This document shows positions 10,193-19,341 of a stretch of DNA of 64,000 nt, one piece after another (positions within the stretch are counted from its first letter, which is position 1; the number at the start of each line of letters is the position of its first letter). The DNA is from Xylophilus ampelinus (GTDB taxonomy: Bacteria > Pseudomonadota > Gammaproteobacteria > Burkholderiales > Burkholderiaceae_C). The stretch spans positions 1 to 64,000 of the forward strand of contig NZ_CABFMN010000070.1 in the NCBI RefSeq assembly GCF_901875635.1, written 5' to 3'. The translations under genes were made by a program, and so were the position numbers. The notes below the pieces were generated by a model that did no database searches, was not told the origin of the DNA, and saw only the letters and a list, made by a program, of their open reading frames with translations.

Positions 10193-10987
10193 CTAGCGCC
10201 CCGTCCACGCGGGTGCTCGGCGCTCGTTGAACGCAGCTAGGCCTTCGCGCGCATCCTGCGTCTGGATCATGGCCGGGATCATCGACTCGGTGAACGCCAT
10301 CATCTGCTCGAACGACATGGCTTCGACCGCACGCATCGCGTACTTGCCGCGGCGCACGGCGATGGGCGACACCGCCACGATCTCGGCCACAAGAGCATCG
10401 ACCGCAGCGTCGAGCTCCCCGTCCTCGACGACATGATTGAGCAGACCGGCCTCGAGCGCCTGCGCCGTGCCGATCATCTTGCCGGTCAGGCACAGCTCGT
10501 TGAGCAGCCTTGGCGGAATGAGGTCTCGCAGCACCGTGAGGATCTGCATTGGGAAGATACCCACCTTGACCTCGGGAAGTCCGAAGCGCGCGCTCTTCGC
10601 TGCGACCGCCAGGTCGCACAAGCCGAGCAGGCCCATGCCACCTGCAACACAGATTCCATTGATGCGGCCAATGATCGGCACGTGGCACGCCTGGACCTGC
10701 CGTGCCAACTCCCCCATGGGAAGCATCAGTCGGCCGAAATCCGGCTGGAACGGCGTGTCTCCGGGCGTCAGGTCGGCACCTGCGCAGAAGGCCTTGTCCC
10801 CTGCCCCAGTCAGGACGATCGCCCGCAAGGCGGGATCGCTCGCGTGCGCGCAGATTGCATCACGCAGGCCGAGTAGAACCGCATCCGTGAGCGCATTGCG
10901 GCGACCCGGCCGATCGATGGTGAGCCGCAGCACGTGCGGTTCGCGCGCGATGTGCAGGTCGCTGGTTTGCGGTTCGGACTGGCTCAC
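10193..10987 (-). CDS. Enoyl-CoA hydratase/isomerase family protein
   Basis: The protein is a crotonase of 264 residues. AFCAGADL and AGGMGLLGLCDL form the oxyanion-hole regions, and LPEVKVG holds one catalytic Glu. The other canonical Glu (GGGCE in mitochondrial crotonase) is replaced by Gly in AGGMG, so simple hydration is not assured; isomerase or lyase chemistry is possible. The GTG at 10987 is preceded by AAGGAG at good spacing. It is the first gene of the operon with the iron-ADH-like and CoA-transferase genes. It is divergent from the acyl-CoA dehydrogenase gene, with a shared operator between them. Confidence 0.9.
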   Translation of the reverse strand: MSQSEPQTSDLHIAREPHVLRLTIDRPGRRNALTDAVLLGLRDAICAHASDPALRAIVLTGAGDKAFCAGADLTPGDTPFQPDFGRLMLPMGELARQVQACHVPIIGRINGICVAGGMGLLGLCDLAVAAKSARFGLPEVKVGIFPMQILTVLRDLIPPRLLNELCLTGKMIGTAQALEAGLLNHVVEDGELDAAVDALVAEIVAVSPIAVRRGKYAMRAVEAMSFEQMMAFTESMIPAMIQTQDAREGLAAFNERRAPAWTGR

Positions 10988-11018
10988 CGTCGTCTCCTTC
11001 CCGGCTGTCGAAGAACAT

Positions 11019-11036
11019 AGAAGTACTATTGACAGG
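11019..11036. promoter_or_regulatory. Putative GntR operator in the divergent crotonase / acyl-CoA dehydrogenase promoter
   Basis: The minus strand reads CCTGTCAATAGTACTTCT, identical over 18 bases to the site at 22933-22950 upstream of the regulator gene. It lies 31 bases from the crotonase start and 63 bases from the acyl-CoA dehydrogenase start. It is suited to control both transcripts. Confidence 0.72.
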
Positions 11037-11099
11037 ACTATACGCCATCTCACACACTTTGCGCATGCCAAAGATGCGAATCAAGGAAAACCACTACCA

Positions 11100-12269
11100 A
11101 TGATCGATCTCGAAATCAGTCCCGAGCGCAAGCAGATTCAGGAAGCGGTCACGGCCTTGTGCAGTCGTTTCGACGATGAGTACTGGCGTCGCAAAGACCA
11201 GGAGCACAGCTATCCCACCGAGTTCCATTCGGCGATGGCCCAGGCCGGCTGGCTTGGCATCACCATGCCGCCCGAGTTCGGCGGCGCAGGGTTGGGCGTG
11301 ACTGAGGCAGCGCTGCTTATGCAGACGGTGGGCAACTCCGCTGGCGCCCTGGCTGCCTGCTCCTCCATCCACATCAACATCTTCGCGCCACATGCCATCG
11401 TCGTGCATGGCACGCAGGAGCAGAAGAGCGCGATGCTCCCCGCGCTCATCCGGGGGGATGACATCGCCTGCTTCGCGGTGACCGAACCCGATGCAGGGCT
11501 CGACACCACGAACATCTCAACGCGCGCAGTCAGACAAGGCGCCGACTACGTCATCCACGGTCGCAAGATGTGGATCACGACGGCCCAGCAGGCCAACAAG
11601 ATGATGGTGCTGACCCGCACCACGCCTATCGATCAGTGTGCACGTCGAACCGACGGCATGACCCTTTTCTATACCGATCTGGACCGCAGCCATGTGGAGA
11701 TTCGGGCCATCCAGAAGATGGGACGCGCTGCCGTCGACTCGAACGCGGTGTTCATCGATGGCCTTCCTGTGCCTGAAACACACCGTATCGGCGCTGAGGG
11801 CGAAGGGTTTCGCATCCTCCTGGATGCGATCAATCCGGAGCGCATCCTGGTCGCAGCCGAGGCGATCGGAATCGGCCGGCGCGCCCTGGGCAAAGCGGTG
11901 GCCTACGCCCGCGAACGGGAGGTATTCGGCCGACCTATCGGACAGAACCAGGGCATCGCTCACCCATTGGCCCGCAATTGGATGGAGCTGGAGGCGGCCG
12001 ACATGCTCATGTGGCGCGCCGCCCAACTCTACGATGCGGGCAGGGCCTGCGGCGCTGAGGCCAACGCGGCCAAGTTCCTGGGCGCCGAGGCCGCCCTTCA
12101 CGCGTGCGAGCAGGCCGTGCGCACCCACGGCGGCATGGGGTATGCGGCCGAATACGACGTCGAGCGCTACTTCCGGGAGATCATGATCCCGAACATCGCG
12201 CCCGTGAGCCGCGAGATGATCCTGAACTACATCGGCGAGCGGGTCCTGGGCCTGCCCCGCTCCTACTGA
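11100..12269 (+). CDS. Acyl-CoA dehydrogenase family protein
   Basis: The protein has 389 residues and the usual three-domain FAD acyl-CoA dehydrogenase fold. CFAVTEPDAGLDTTNIST and GRKMWITTA are FAD-side motifs, and RTHGGMGYAAEYDVERYFRE is near the end. It makes an alpha,beta-unsaturated acyl-CoA and passes electrons to ETF. The usual catalytic YEGT segment near residue 365 is replaced by IAPVSREM, so the base must sit elsewhere, as in isovaleryl-CoA dehydrogenase. It heads a two-gene operon with the AtuA-like gene 13 bases downstream, which recalls acyclic-terpene and leucine-type branched acyl-CoA pathways. The start is ATG at 11100. Confidence 0.93.
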   Translation: MIDLEISPERKQIQEAVTALCSRFDDEYWRRKDQEHSYPTEFHSAMAQAGWLGITMPPEFGGAGLGVTEAALLMQTVGNSAGALAACSSIHINIFAPHAIVVHGTQEQKSAMLPALIRGDDIACFAVTEPDAGLDTTNISTRAVRQGADYVIHGRKMWITTAQQANKMMVLTRTTPIDQCARRTDGMTLFYTDLDRSHVEIRAIQKMGRAAVDSNAVFIDGLPVPETHRIGAEGEGFRILLDAINPERILVAAEAIGIGRRALGKAVAYAREREVFGRPIGQNQGIAHPLARNWMELEAADMLMWRAAQLYDAGRACGAEANAAKFLGAEAALHACEQAVRTHGGMGYAAEYDVERYFREIMIPNIAPVSREMILNYIGERVLGLPRSY

Positions 12270-12282
12270 GGCTCGGCGCACC

Positions 12283-14091
12283 ATGGGAAGAGACACGATC
12301 CGCATCGGCGGTGCCTGCGCATTCTGGGGCGACAGCAACGACGGAGTGATGCAGCTCGTGCGGCGCGGCGAGGTCGACGTGCTGGTGTTCGACTATCTTG
12401 CGGAACTCACGCTCTCCATCATGGCCAGCGCCCGGGATCGCAAGCCCGAGCTGGGGTACGCGACGGACTTCGTGACGGCGCTCAAGCCCGTGCTGGTCGA
12501 CGTGGCGCGCAAGGGCACGCTGCTGCTCAGCAACGCAGGCGGAATGAATCCCCACGCTTGTGCACAAGCCTTGGAGCGCGAAGCGGCGGCGGCGGGGGTG
12601 TCCCTCAAAATCGCCGTTGTCCTTGGAGACGACCTGCTCGACAGGACAGCTGAGCTGCAGGCCGCCGGCGTGCGCGAATTCGTGACGGGGGCTCCCATGC
12701 CTGCATCAATGAACAGCATCAACGCCTACTTTGGCGCCGCTCCTGTCGTGGAGGCTCTCCGGCAGGGCGCACAGGTCGTGATCACGGGCCGCTGCGTGGA
12801 CAGCGCGTTGGCGCTCGCGGCTTTGATCCATCGATTCGATTGGTCCTTCGACGACTTCGATCGCCTGTCCAGCGGCAGTCTGGTCGGCCACATGCTCGAA
12901 TGCACTACGCAGACCACCGGCGGTCTGTTCACTGACTGGTGGAAAGTGCCGGGCTGGAAGGACATGGGCTACCCGATCGCGGAATGCTGCGAAGATGGCA
13001 GCTTCGAGCTCAGCAAGCCCGACGGTACAGGCGGCCTGATCACGCCGCTGGTGGCGGCCGAGCAGATGCTCTACGAGGTGACGGACCCAGCCAACTACCT
13101 GCTTCCGGACGTGCGCTGCGACTTCACGGCTGTCACCATCGAACAGATGGAAGTGAACCGCGTGCGGTTCGCAGGCGCAAGGGGCTCGGCGCCGACGCCG
13201 CACTACAAGGTGAGCGCAACCTGGCAGGATGGATATCGCATGACGGCCACCCTCACCTTCGTGGGAACCGACGCCGTCGCCATGGGGCGTCGGTCGCTTG
13301 AGGCCATCGTCGCGCGCGTACGCCGCCTGCTCCTCGAAGGCGGATTCGAGGACTTTCTTCGGGTGAACATCGAGATGCTCGGCAGCGAAGCACCTTCGTT
13401 CGGCGCCGTGGCGGTGCCCGCGTCGCGCGAAGTCGTGGGGCGGCTCGCGGTCCACCACAAAGATCCGCGTGCCCTGGACCTGCTGGCCCGCGAAGTGGCA
13501 CCGATGGGAATCGCTGGGGCAGCTGGAACGACCGGCTTCAGCGGCCGCCAGAAGGCGCAACCGGTCTATCGCCTCTTTTCCTTTCTCTGGCCGAAGTCCG
13601 ACGCGCAGCCGTGGGTGGAGATCGAAGGCGAGCGATTCGCCGTTCCTGCAGCCGGTCCGGTGTGCGAGGACAGCGTCAACGTCGGCGAATGTTTCTCACC
13701 CGGGGGCGACGTTTCGCTCGCGACGACGACCGTGCCGCTGTCAGCGATCGCCGTGGCCCGCAGCGGCGACAAGGGAGATCGCGCCCATGTGGCGGTCATC
13801 GCGCGCGCGCCCAAGTTCGCTGCGCTGATCGGTGACCAGTTGGGGACTGCCGAGGTCGCGCGGTGGTTCGCCCATCTCACCGACGGTGCGGTCGCGCGCT
13901 ACGAGGTGCCGGGCATACACGCCTACAACTTCGTGCTCGAAGCCGCCCTGGGTGGTGGCGGTGCAGCGTCGCTGCGCAACGACCCGCTGGGCAAGACCTT
14001 CAGCCAGATCATTCTGTGTCACCCGATCCGCGTGCCCACCGCGTGGCTCGGGGACATCGAGCCCGGGTTCCGCGGCGCAGTCGCCGCTTGA
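12283..14091 (+). CDS. AtuA-like acyclic terpene utilisation family protein (DUF1446)
   Basis: The protein has 602 residues. Residues 1-440 are the DUF1446 domain (IRIGGACAFWGDSND, LLLSNAGGMNPHA, VITGRCVDSALALAAL). Residues about 485-590 form the AtuA-like ferredoxin-fold domain (LSAIAVARSGDKGDRAHVAV). AtuA belongs to the citronellol/geraniol catabolic cluster of Pseudomonas, and its biochemical role is not firmly known. Fusion of both domains in one chain is common. Pairing with the acyl-CoA dehydrogenase upstream supports a role in handling a branched or cyclic acyl-CoA. It is convergent with the Bug gene. Confidence 0.9.
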   Translation: MGRDTIRIGGACAFWGDSNDGVMQLVRRGEVDVLVFDYLAELTLSIMASARDRKPELGYATDFVTALKPVLVDVARKGTLLLSNAGGMNPHACAQALEREAAAAGVSLKIAVVLGDDLLDRTAELQAAGVREFVTGAPMPASMNSINAYFGAAPVVEALRQGAQVVITGRCVDSALALAALIHRFDWSFDDFDRLSSGSLVGHMLECTTQTTGGLFTDWWKVPGWKDMGYPIAECCEDGSFELSKPDGTGGLITPLVAAEQMLYEVTDPANYLLPDVRCDFTAVTIEQMEVNRVRFAGARGSAPTPHYKVSATWQDGYRMTATLTFVGTDAVAMGRRSLEAIVARVRRLLLEGGFEDFLRVNIEMLGSEAPSFGAVAVPASREVVGRLAVHHKDPRALDLLAREVAPMGIAGAAGTTGFSGRQKAQPVYRLFSFLWPKSDAQPWVEIEGERFAVPAAGPVCEDSVNVGECFSPGGDVSLATTTVPLSAIAVARSGDKGDRAHVAVIARAPKFAALIGDQLGTAEVARWFAHLTDGAVARYEVPGIHAYNFVLEAALGGGGAASLRNDPLGKTFSQIILCHPIRVPTAWLGDIEPGFRGAVAA

Positions 14092-14138
14092 TCGAGTTGG
14101 GATGCGCGCCCCGCGCGAGGCGCACTGGCGAAGCCGCG

Positions 14139-15131
14139 CTACTCCGTCCTGATGCCGTTGGCCTGGATGACGCGGGTCCACACCTCGCGCTCCCTGGACA
14201 TCCGCGCCGCCATGGACTGTGTGGTGCCACCGGCGGGCGTCGCGCCCATCTGGGTCAGGGCCTGCTGGAGGTGAGGTGCTGCCAGGGCGCGGTTCAGCGC
14301 CTCGTTGTAGCGCTGCGTTATCGCATCCGGCGTCTTCGCGGGCAGCAGCATGCCGAACCAGCCATCGCCGACGAAGTCCGCGTTGCCCGACTCGTGCAGG
14401 GTGGGAGTCTGCGGCAGCGCCGCCAGGCGCTGGGGCGAGCTGACGGCCAGCGCCTTGAGATTTCCTGCCTGGACCTGTGGCAGTGCCAGTGCCACGGTGG
14501 ACAGCATCATGTCCACATGCCCGCCCTGCACGTCCTGTTGCGCGGGTGCGCCCCCCTTGTAGTGGACGACTGTCACCGGCAGATGCGCGGACGCCTTGAA
14601 TCGCTCGATGCTGAGATGTTGCGGTGAACCGGCACCGACGGTGGCATACGAGAGCACCCGTCCGCTACTCCGCGCTGTGGTAATCACCTCCGTCAGCGTC
14701 GCGCCCGGAAGATCCGGGCGTGCCACCAGCACATAAGGTATCTGCGCGATCATCCCGACCGGCCGGAAACCGTCCACCGGGTCGAACTTCAGGTGCGGGT
14801 AGAGCGCGGCAATCAGCGGGTGCGTGTTGAAGGTCGCCAGCATCACGCCGCCGTCGGGCGCCGCTCGGGCGACGTACTCGGCCGCGATGTTGCCGTTGGC
14901 ACCCGGCCGGTTTTCCACGATCAACGTGCACCTCAGCGTCGTTGCCATCTCTGCAGCGGTCAGGCGGGCGACCGCATCGAGGCTGCCACCCGGCACATAG
15001 CCCACCACGACGCGCACGACGTCCGGCGGACTGTGGGCGGCCGGCGTTTGCGCGCGGAGGCCGGCCACGGGCAGCAGCGCCAGCGCAGCCAGCACTTCCC
15101 TGCGGCTAGAGCGAGATAAGTGTCTTTCCAA
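14139..15131 (-). CDS. Bug family tripartite tricarboxylate transporter substrate-binding protein
   Basis: The product is a TctC/Bug-type periplasmic binding protein of about 330 residues. Its signal peptide is SRSSRREVLAALALLPVAGL. Family segments are VVGYVPGGSLDAVARL, ENRPGANGNIAAEYVA and GDGWFGMLLPAKTPD. No TctA/TctB membrane genes are nearby, which is usual for Bug proteins of this group. The start is uncertain: TTG at 15131 has GGTGG eight bases before it, while in-frame GTGs lie at 15140 and 15143. All overlap the end of the MDR gene, showing operon membership. It is the last gene of the Liv operon and may bind the same or a related acid. Confidence 0.82.
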   Translation of the reverse strand: MERHLSRSSRREVLAALALLPVAGLRAQTPAAHSPPDVVRVVVGYVPGGSLDAVARLTAAEMATTLRCTLIVENRPGANGNIAAEYVARAAPDGGVMLATFNTHPLIAALYPHLKFDPVDGFRPVGMIAQIPYVLVARPDLPGATLTEVITTARSSGRVLSYATVGAGSPQHLSIERFKASAHLPVTVVHYKGGAPAQQDVQGGHVDMMLSTVALALPQVQAGNLKALAVSSPQRLAALPQTPTLHESGNADFVGDGWFGMLLPAKTPDAITQRYNEALNRALAAPHLQQALTQMGATPAGGTTQSMAARMSREREVWTRVIQANGIRTE

Positions 15132-16095
15132 TATTGGCACCACCGAGCATGTCGATGAAGGACGGCACAACCTGCGCCAGTCCGTGGCGCACATCTTCCT
15201 TCATCCGGACCTGGCCTGCGGCGTACCAGGCGCCCATCTCTCGGATGAACTCGGGCCGACGGTCCAGGTGGTCGGAAAGGATGAAACCATTCAAGGACAG
15301 TCGCTTGAAGAGGACCGGGAACCACGACGGGCCTGGGGCCTGCTCTCCGTTGTACTCGGAAATGAGGCCACACACGACCACGCGTGCGCGCTGGTTCAGC
15401 AGCTGCCAGGCGACGTCGCGGCCGTGGCCGCCCACGTTCTCGAAGAGGATGTCCACACCATCCGGGCAGGCGGCTGCGAGCCGATCGGCGAAGTCAGGTG
15501 CGCGGTAGTCGACGCAGGCGTCGAACCCATAGAGCTCGCGGGCGAGTTCGCATTTGGCCGGCCCGCCTGCGATTCCGACCGCCCGGCATCCCTTGAGGCG
15601 AGCGATTTGTCCCACCATGCAACCCACGGCGCCGGAGGCGGCGCTTATCAGCACGGTGTCTCCGGCATGCGGTCTGCCGTGGTCGAGCAGGCCTACGTAG
15701 GCCGTCATGCCAGAAGTTCCGAGGATTCCGAGCCAAGCGGCGGCGGGCGCAAGCGACAGATCGATCCGACTCAGGCCGCTCCCACCAGCCACCGAATGTT
15801 CCTGCCATCCGCCACTGATCGTGACGGCCATGTCCCCTTCCCCCAGTTCCGGGTGCCGGCTCTTCAGGACCGTGCCCACCGCCTGCCCATAGACGACATC
15901 GCCGATCGCCATGGGCCGGGTGTATGACGCTTCCTCACCCATGCGCAGCCTTGCCGCAGGCGCGAGCCCGAGCCAGGTGTGACGAAGCAGCACCTGCCCG
16001 TCATCCGGTTCAGGCATCTCCGCCTCGGAGAGGGCGAAGTCCTCGGGATGAGGCATGCCAGCGGGGCGGCGCGCCAGCACGATCCGACGGTTCAT
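15106..16095 (-). CDS. MDR family NADP-dependent oxidoreductase
   Basis: The protein has 329 residues and is zinc-free, of the CurA / leukotriene-B4-dehydrogenase type. GILGTSGMTAYVGLLD and ISAASGAVGCMVGQIARLKG form the nucleotide-binding fold, and FENVGG follows. Members reduce the double bond of enones or enoyl thioesters with NADPH. The start ATG overlaps the stop of the binding-protein gene (ATGA), so it belongs to the transporter operon. A role in reducing an unsaturated intermediate of the imported compound is plausible. No zinc ligands are seen. Confidence 0.88.
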   Translation of the reverse strand: MNRRIVLARRPAGMPHPEDFALSEAEMPEPDDGQVLLRHTWLGLAPAARLRMGEEASYTRPMAIGDVVYGQAVGTVLKSRHPELGEGDMAVTISGGWQEHSVAGGSGLSRIDLSLAPAAAWLGILGTSGMTAYVGLLDHGRPHAGDTVLISAASGAVGCMVGQIARLKGCRAVGIAGGPAKCELARELYGFDACVDYRAPDFADRLAAACPDGVDILFENVGGHGRDVAWQLLNQRARVVVCGLISEYNGEQAPGPSWFPVLFKRLSLNGFILSDHLDRRPEFIREMGAWYAAGQVRMKEDVRHGLAQVVPSFIDMLGGANIGKTLISL

Positions 16096-17243
16096 GGCTT
16101 GGGCGCGGCCTGCCACCGCCCACTCCTGGCCTGCATCATCACCACGGTCGTCTTGTCGAGGCCACGGTGGTCCTCGGCCGACAGGCGACGGATTCCGTTC
16201 GCGCCGTTGATCTGTGCGGTCTCGATCGCGTCGCGCAGGTTTGCACGCGTCACCGGCCCCTTAATCGCCTTGAGCGCCTGCTCCAGGATAAGGACGACGT
16301 CGTAGGAATGACCCGAAGTCTGGTCCGGATCGATATTCCACCGATCCTTGTATAGCTTGGCGAAGCGAATCAATGGTTCCTTGAGTGGGTCGCTCTCCGG
16401 CAGGGTCTCCGGGGCAACGATACGATAGGAAGGCACGAAAACGCCTTCTGCCGCCGGGCCGGTCTGAGACAGAAACTGCCGTGAGCCGGACGCATAGCTC
16501 GCATAGGTCGGAACCTTCAGCCCGATCTCCGCCGCGTTGCGCATCACGATCGACGGTCCAGGATTGGCTGCCCAAACGAGCATCGCGTGGGGCTGTGCAG
16601 CCCGGATCCGCAGCAGTTGCGGCGACATATTCGTGTCCTGCGGCCCGAAGGTTTCTTCGCTCACGATCGTGATGCCATACTGGTTGGCCAGGTCGCGCGC
16701 GATGGTCCCGCCGGACTGGCCGAACGCGTCGAGCGAGTAGATGAGCGCCACCTTGCTTAGCTTGCGCTCGCGGAAGTCGCTGAGGATGTTCTCCACCACG
16801 AGTCGGTCCGTCGGAGATGTGGCGAAGACGTAGGGCGTGGTCGGCTTGGTGATGGGTTCCGCGCCACCAAAGGTGATGTTCGGCACCTGCATCTGGTTGG
16901 CGAGCGGGACCACCGCCAACGATTCGCCGCTGGTCGAAGGACCCAGGACGATGTGCACGTTGTCGTTCTCGACCAGCCGCCGGAAAAGCTGCACGGCCTT
17001 CGTCGTGTTGCCCTCTGTGTCATAGATCGTGAGCTGTACGGGATGCCCGTCGATGCCGTTCGGCCCGAGGTTTTCGACCAGCACCCTCAGCGCCTTCTCC
17101 GCTGGCCCGCCAAACACCGCGGCGGGACCGCTCAAAGCGATCATCGCCCCGATACGGATCGGATCCTTCTGCGCGGCGGCGAGGCCAGGCAATGCCAGAC
17201 CGACGGCGAGCGCGGCGCCCGCCAAGATCTTCCTGATGGTCAT
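16092..17243 (-). CDS. Branched-chain-amino-acid-type ABC transporter substrate-binding protein (copy 2)
   Basis: The protein has 383 residues, with a Sec signal peptide ending near residue 25 (LALPGLAAAQ) and a LivJ/LivK-like periplasmic-binding fold of type 1. It is clearly paralogous to the protein at 18177-19313. Shared segments are LGPSTSGESLA, FGQSGG and FxxQDTNM-PQLLRIR. The ATG at 17243 has GGAG eight bases upstream. It is the product of a duplication separated by one SDR gene. The two copies may have different ligands but share the LivHMGF permease. Confidence 0.92.
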   Translation of the reverse strand: MTIRKILAGAALAVGLALPGLAAAQKDPIRIGAMIALSGPAAVFGGPAEKALRVLVENLGPNGIDGHPVQLTIYDTEGNTTKAVQLFRRLVENDNVHIVLGPSTSGESLAVVPLANQMQVPNITFGGAEPITKPTTPYVFATSPTDRLVVENILSDFRERKLSKVALIYSLDAFGQSGGTIARDLANQYGITIVSEETFGPQDTNMSPQLLRIRAAQPHAMLVWAANPGPSIVMRNAAEIGLKVPTYASYASGSRQFLSQTGPAAEGVFVPSYRIVAPETLPESDPLKEPLIRFAKLYKDRWNIDPDQTSGHSYDVVLILEQALKAIKGPVTRANLRDAIETAQINGANGIRRLSAEDHRGLDKTTVVMMQARSGRWQAAPKP

Positions 17244-17260
17244 GGGTGTTCTCCGTCCGA

Positions 17261-18169
17261 TCACAAGCGCCCGATGTGGCGCAGGCTGGGTTCCAGGCTC
17301 GCGAGCGTCCCGCGGTAAGGCTCCAACTGCGACATGTCCGAGATCCGCGGGTAGGCCTCGCCCACCATGTCCAGATCGATCGGCTGCGCCGGGTCGAACT
17401 GCACGCCGGGAGACTTGTAGTAGCCGATCTTGAAGAAGTAGCCGCCGCACGCGTTGACGACCTCCCCGGTCACCTTGCAGTCCTCGCTGGCGAACCATCC
17501 GACCATCGGCGCCACAAGTTGCGGCGACATGTTGCGGGCAAGCTCTGCCCGGATGAGTCCCTTGCTCATCCGGGTGTCGGCGCTGGGCGCCACCGTGTTG
17601 ATGAGCACGTCCTTGTCGGTACACGACAGCTTGACGCAGTTCATCAGCCCCACCATCGCCGACTTTGCAGCGCCGTAGACCGCCTGATTGACATGGCCCA
17701 TGAGACCACTGGCCGAACTGGTCAGCACAATCCGTCCATAGCCCTGCGCCAGCATCGGCACCAGCGCCGAACGCGTACAGTAAAGCGTCCCCATGAGGTG
17801 GACGTCGATGACCTTCTGCAGCGCGTCGAGCGGCATGTCTTGCAGCAGAGACTCCCGCAGGATGCCCGCGTTGTTCACCAGCACGTCCAGTCGACCCCAT
17901 TCGCTCAGCGCTGCGTCTACCATGCGCTGGGCACCGGCCGTGTCGGCGACGCTGTCGAAGTTCGCGATTGCGGTGCCGCCCTGGGCGCGGATCTCGCGCA
18001 CGACCGATTCCGCGGCCTGCGATGACGACGGAGAGTCGCCGCCGACACTGCTGCCAAGGTCATTCACCACGACCTTGGCGCCGCGCTGCGCAAGAAGCAG
18101 CGCGTATTCGCGCCCCAGCCCGGCACCCGCCCCGGTGACAAGAGCCACCCGGTTGTCGAATCTGATCAT
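17261..18169 (-). CDS. SDR family dehydrogenase resembling (3R)-hydroxyacyl-CoA dehydrogenases
   Basis: The protein has 302 residues. VALVTGAGAGLGREYALLLA and GAKVVVNDLGSS at the N-terminus are characteristic of the dehydrogenase part of peroxisomal multifunctional enzyme type 2 and its bacterial relatives. YGAAK carries the catalytic Tyr and Lys. These enzymes oxidise (3R)-hydroxyacyl-CoA to 3-ketoacyl-CoA. It sits between the two paralogous binding-protein genes, 7 and 17 bases from them. It fits a beta-oxidation-like step after the acyl-CoA dehydrogenase and hydratase of the island. Confidence 0.88.
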   Translation of the reverse strand: MIRFDNRVALVTGAGAGLGREYALLLAQRGAKVVVNDLGSSVGGDSPSSSQAAESVVREIRAQGGTAIANFDSVADTAGAQRMVDAALSEWGRLDVLVNNAGILRESLLQDMPLDALQKVIDVHLMGTLYCTRSALVPMLAQGYGRIVLTSSASGLMGHVNQAVYGAAKSAMVGLMNCVKLSCTDKDVLINTVAPSADTRMSKGLIRAELARNMSPQLVAPMVGWFASEDCKVTGEVVNACGGYFFKIGYYKSPGVQFDPAQPIDLDMVGEAYPRISDMSQLEPYRGTLASLEPSLRHIGRL

Positions 18170-18176
18170 CTACGCC

Positions 18177-19313
18177 TCACTCGGCTCGGACAAACTTGCC
18201 CGACCTGATCTGCATGATGACGATCGCTTCCTTGGTCAGCCCGCGGTGGTCATCAGCGCGCATCTGACGGCAGCCGTTGGATCCGCACATCTTCACGCTT
18301 TCCAGAGCGTCCCTGAGGCTTTCTCGCGTCAGCGGGCCCTTCAGGTTCTTCACCGCCTCCTCCAGGATCAGGATGTCGTCCAGCCCGTGGCCCGACGCCT
18401 GGTCGGAGACCTGGCCGGTCTTTTCCTTGTAGAGCTTGTTGAATTTCAGGAAGATGGGCTTGCGCGGATCCTCGTCCGGCAGCGCTTCGGGCGCCACGAT
18501 TGGAAGGGTGGACGCATAGAAGCCTTCGGCTGCCGCACCGGTCTGCTGGATAAAGCCGAGCGTCGCATTGGCGGTGCTGACGAAAAAGGGCTTCCTCAGC
18601 CCCATTTCCGCGGCGTTCTTGGCGACGATGGTGGGGCCGGGGTTGGCAGACCACATGATGATCGCATCGGGGTTCTTCTCGCGAATGCGCAGCAGCTGCG
18701 GCGTCATGTTCGTGTCCTGCGAAGCGAAGGTTTCGACGCCGGCCAGCTCCAGCCCCATCTTCGGGACAAGCTCCTCCGCGATCTTCCCGCCGGATTGCCC
18801 GAAGCCATCGAGCGAGTAGATGACCGAGACCTTCTTCCATCCCCGCTGCTTGATGTACGAGACGATGGACTCCACCATGATTCGATCTGTCGGCGGCAGC
18901 GCAAACATGTAGGGGGTCACGGGCTTGGTGATGGCTTCCGCGCCGCCATGGCTGATCGTGGGCACTTTCAGCTGGTTGGCAATGGGAAGCAGTGCGAGGG
19001 ACTCCCCGCTGGTCGACGGGCCGAGGATCACGTGCGCCTGGTCGGTTTCCGCCGCCCGACGAAAAAGCTGGGCGGCTTTGGTGGAGTTCCCTTCGCTGTC
19101 ATAGATGGTCAGCTTGACTGGTCGCCCACCTATGGACTTGTTGGGGAGGTTATCGACCATCACCCTCAATGCCTTCTCCGCCGGCGCTCCGTAGATGGAG
19201 GCCGGCCCGCTCGTCGCGATGACTGCGGCGATGTTGAAGGTTTCCTGTGCGATCGCAGCAGACGCCCCGAAATGGGCGATCAGACCGACCGCGAGATGGG
19301 CAAGCAGTTTCAT
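18177..19313 (-). CDS. Branched-chain-amino-acid-type ABC transporter substrate-binding protein (copy 1)
   Basis: The protein has 378 residues, with a signal peptide MKLLAHLAVGLIAHFGASAA followed by a type 1 periplasmic-binding fold. It is 28 bases downstream of the livF-like gene, so it is the primary binding protein of this importer. It has the paralogue at 16092-17243. A Cys pair (KMCGSNGCR) near the C-terminus is not present in the paralogue and could be a local disulfide. Liv-type binding proteins in betaproteobacteria often take aromatic or other organic acids, so amino acids need not be the substrate. Confidence 0.93.
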   Translation of the reverse strand: MKLLAHLAVGLIAHFGASAAIAQETFNIAAVIATSGPASIYGAPAEKALRVMVDNLPNKSIGGRPVKLTIYDSEGNSTKAAQLFRRAAETDQAHVILGPSTSGESLALLPIANQLKVPTISHGGAEAITKPVTPYMFALPPTDRIMVESIVSYIKQRGWKKVSVIYSLDGFGQSGGKIAEELVPKMGLELAGVETFASQDTNMTPQLLRIREKNPDAIIMWSANPGPTIVAKNAAEMGLRKPFFVSTANATLGFIQQTGAAAEGFYASTLPIVAPEALPDEDPRKPIFLKFNKLYKEKTGQVSDQASGHGLDDILILEEAVKNLKGPLTRESLRDALESVKMCGSNGCRQMRADDHRGLTKEAIVIMQIRSGKFVRAE

Positions 19314-19341
19314 CGTGGATCCGTTCAGAGGTTGGGTGAGT

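Noticed and set aside
9006..10688. N-terminal extension of the iron-ADH-like gene to 10688
   Set aside because: The extra part runs antisense-frame through the crotonase gene and has no family similarity; the family start is at 10166.
16092..17900. N-terminal extension of binding protein 2 to 17900
   Set aside because: The extension overlaps the SDR gene in another frame; the signal peptide and ribosome site place the start at 17243.
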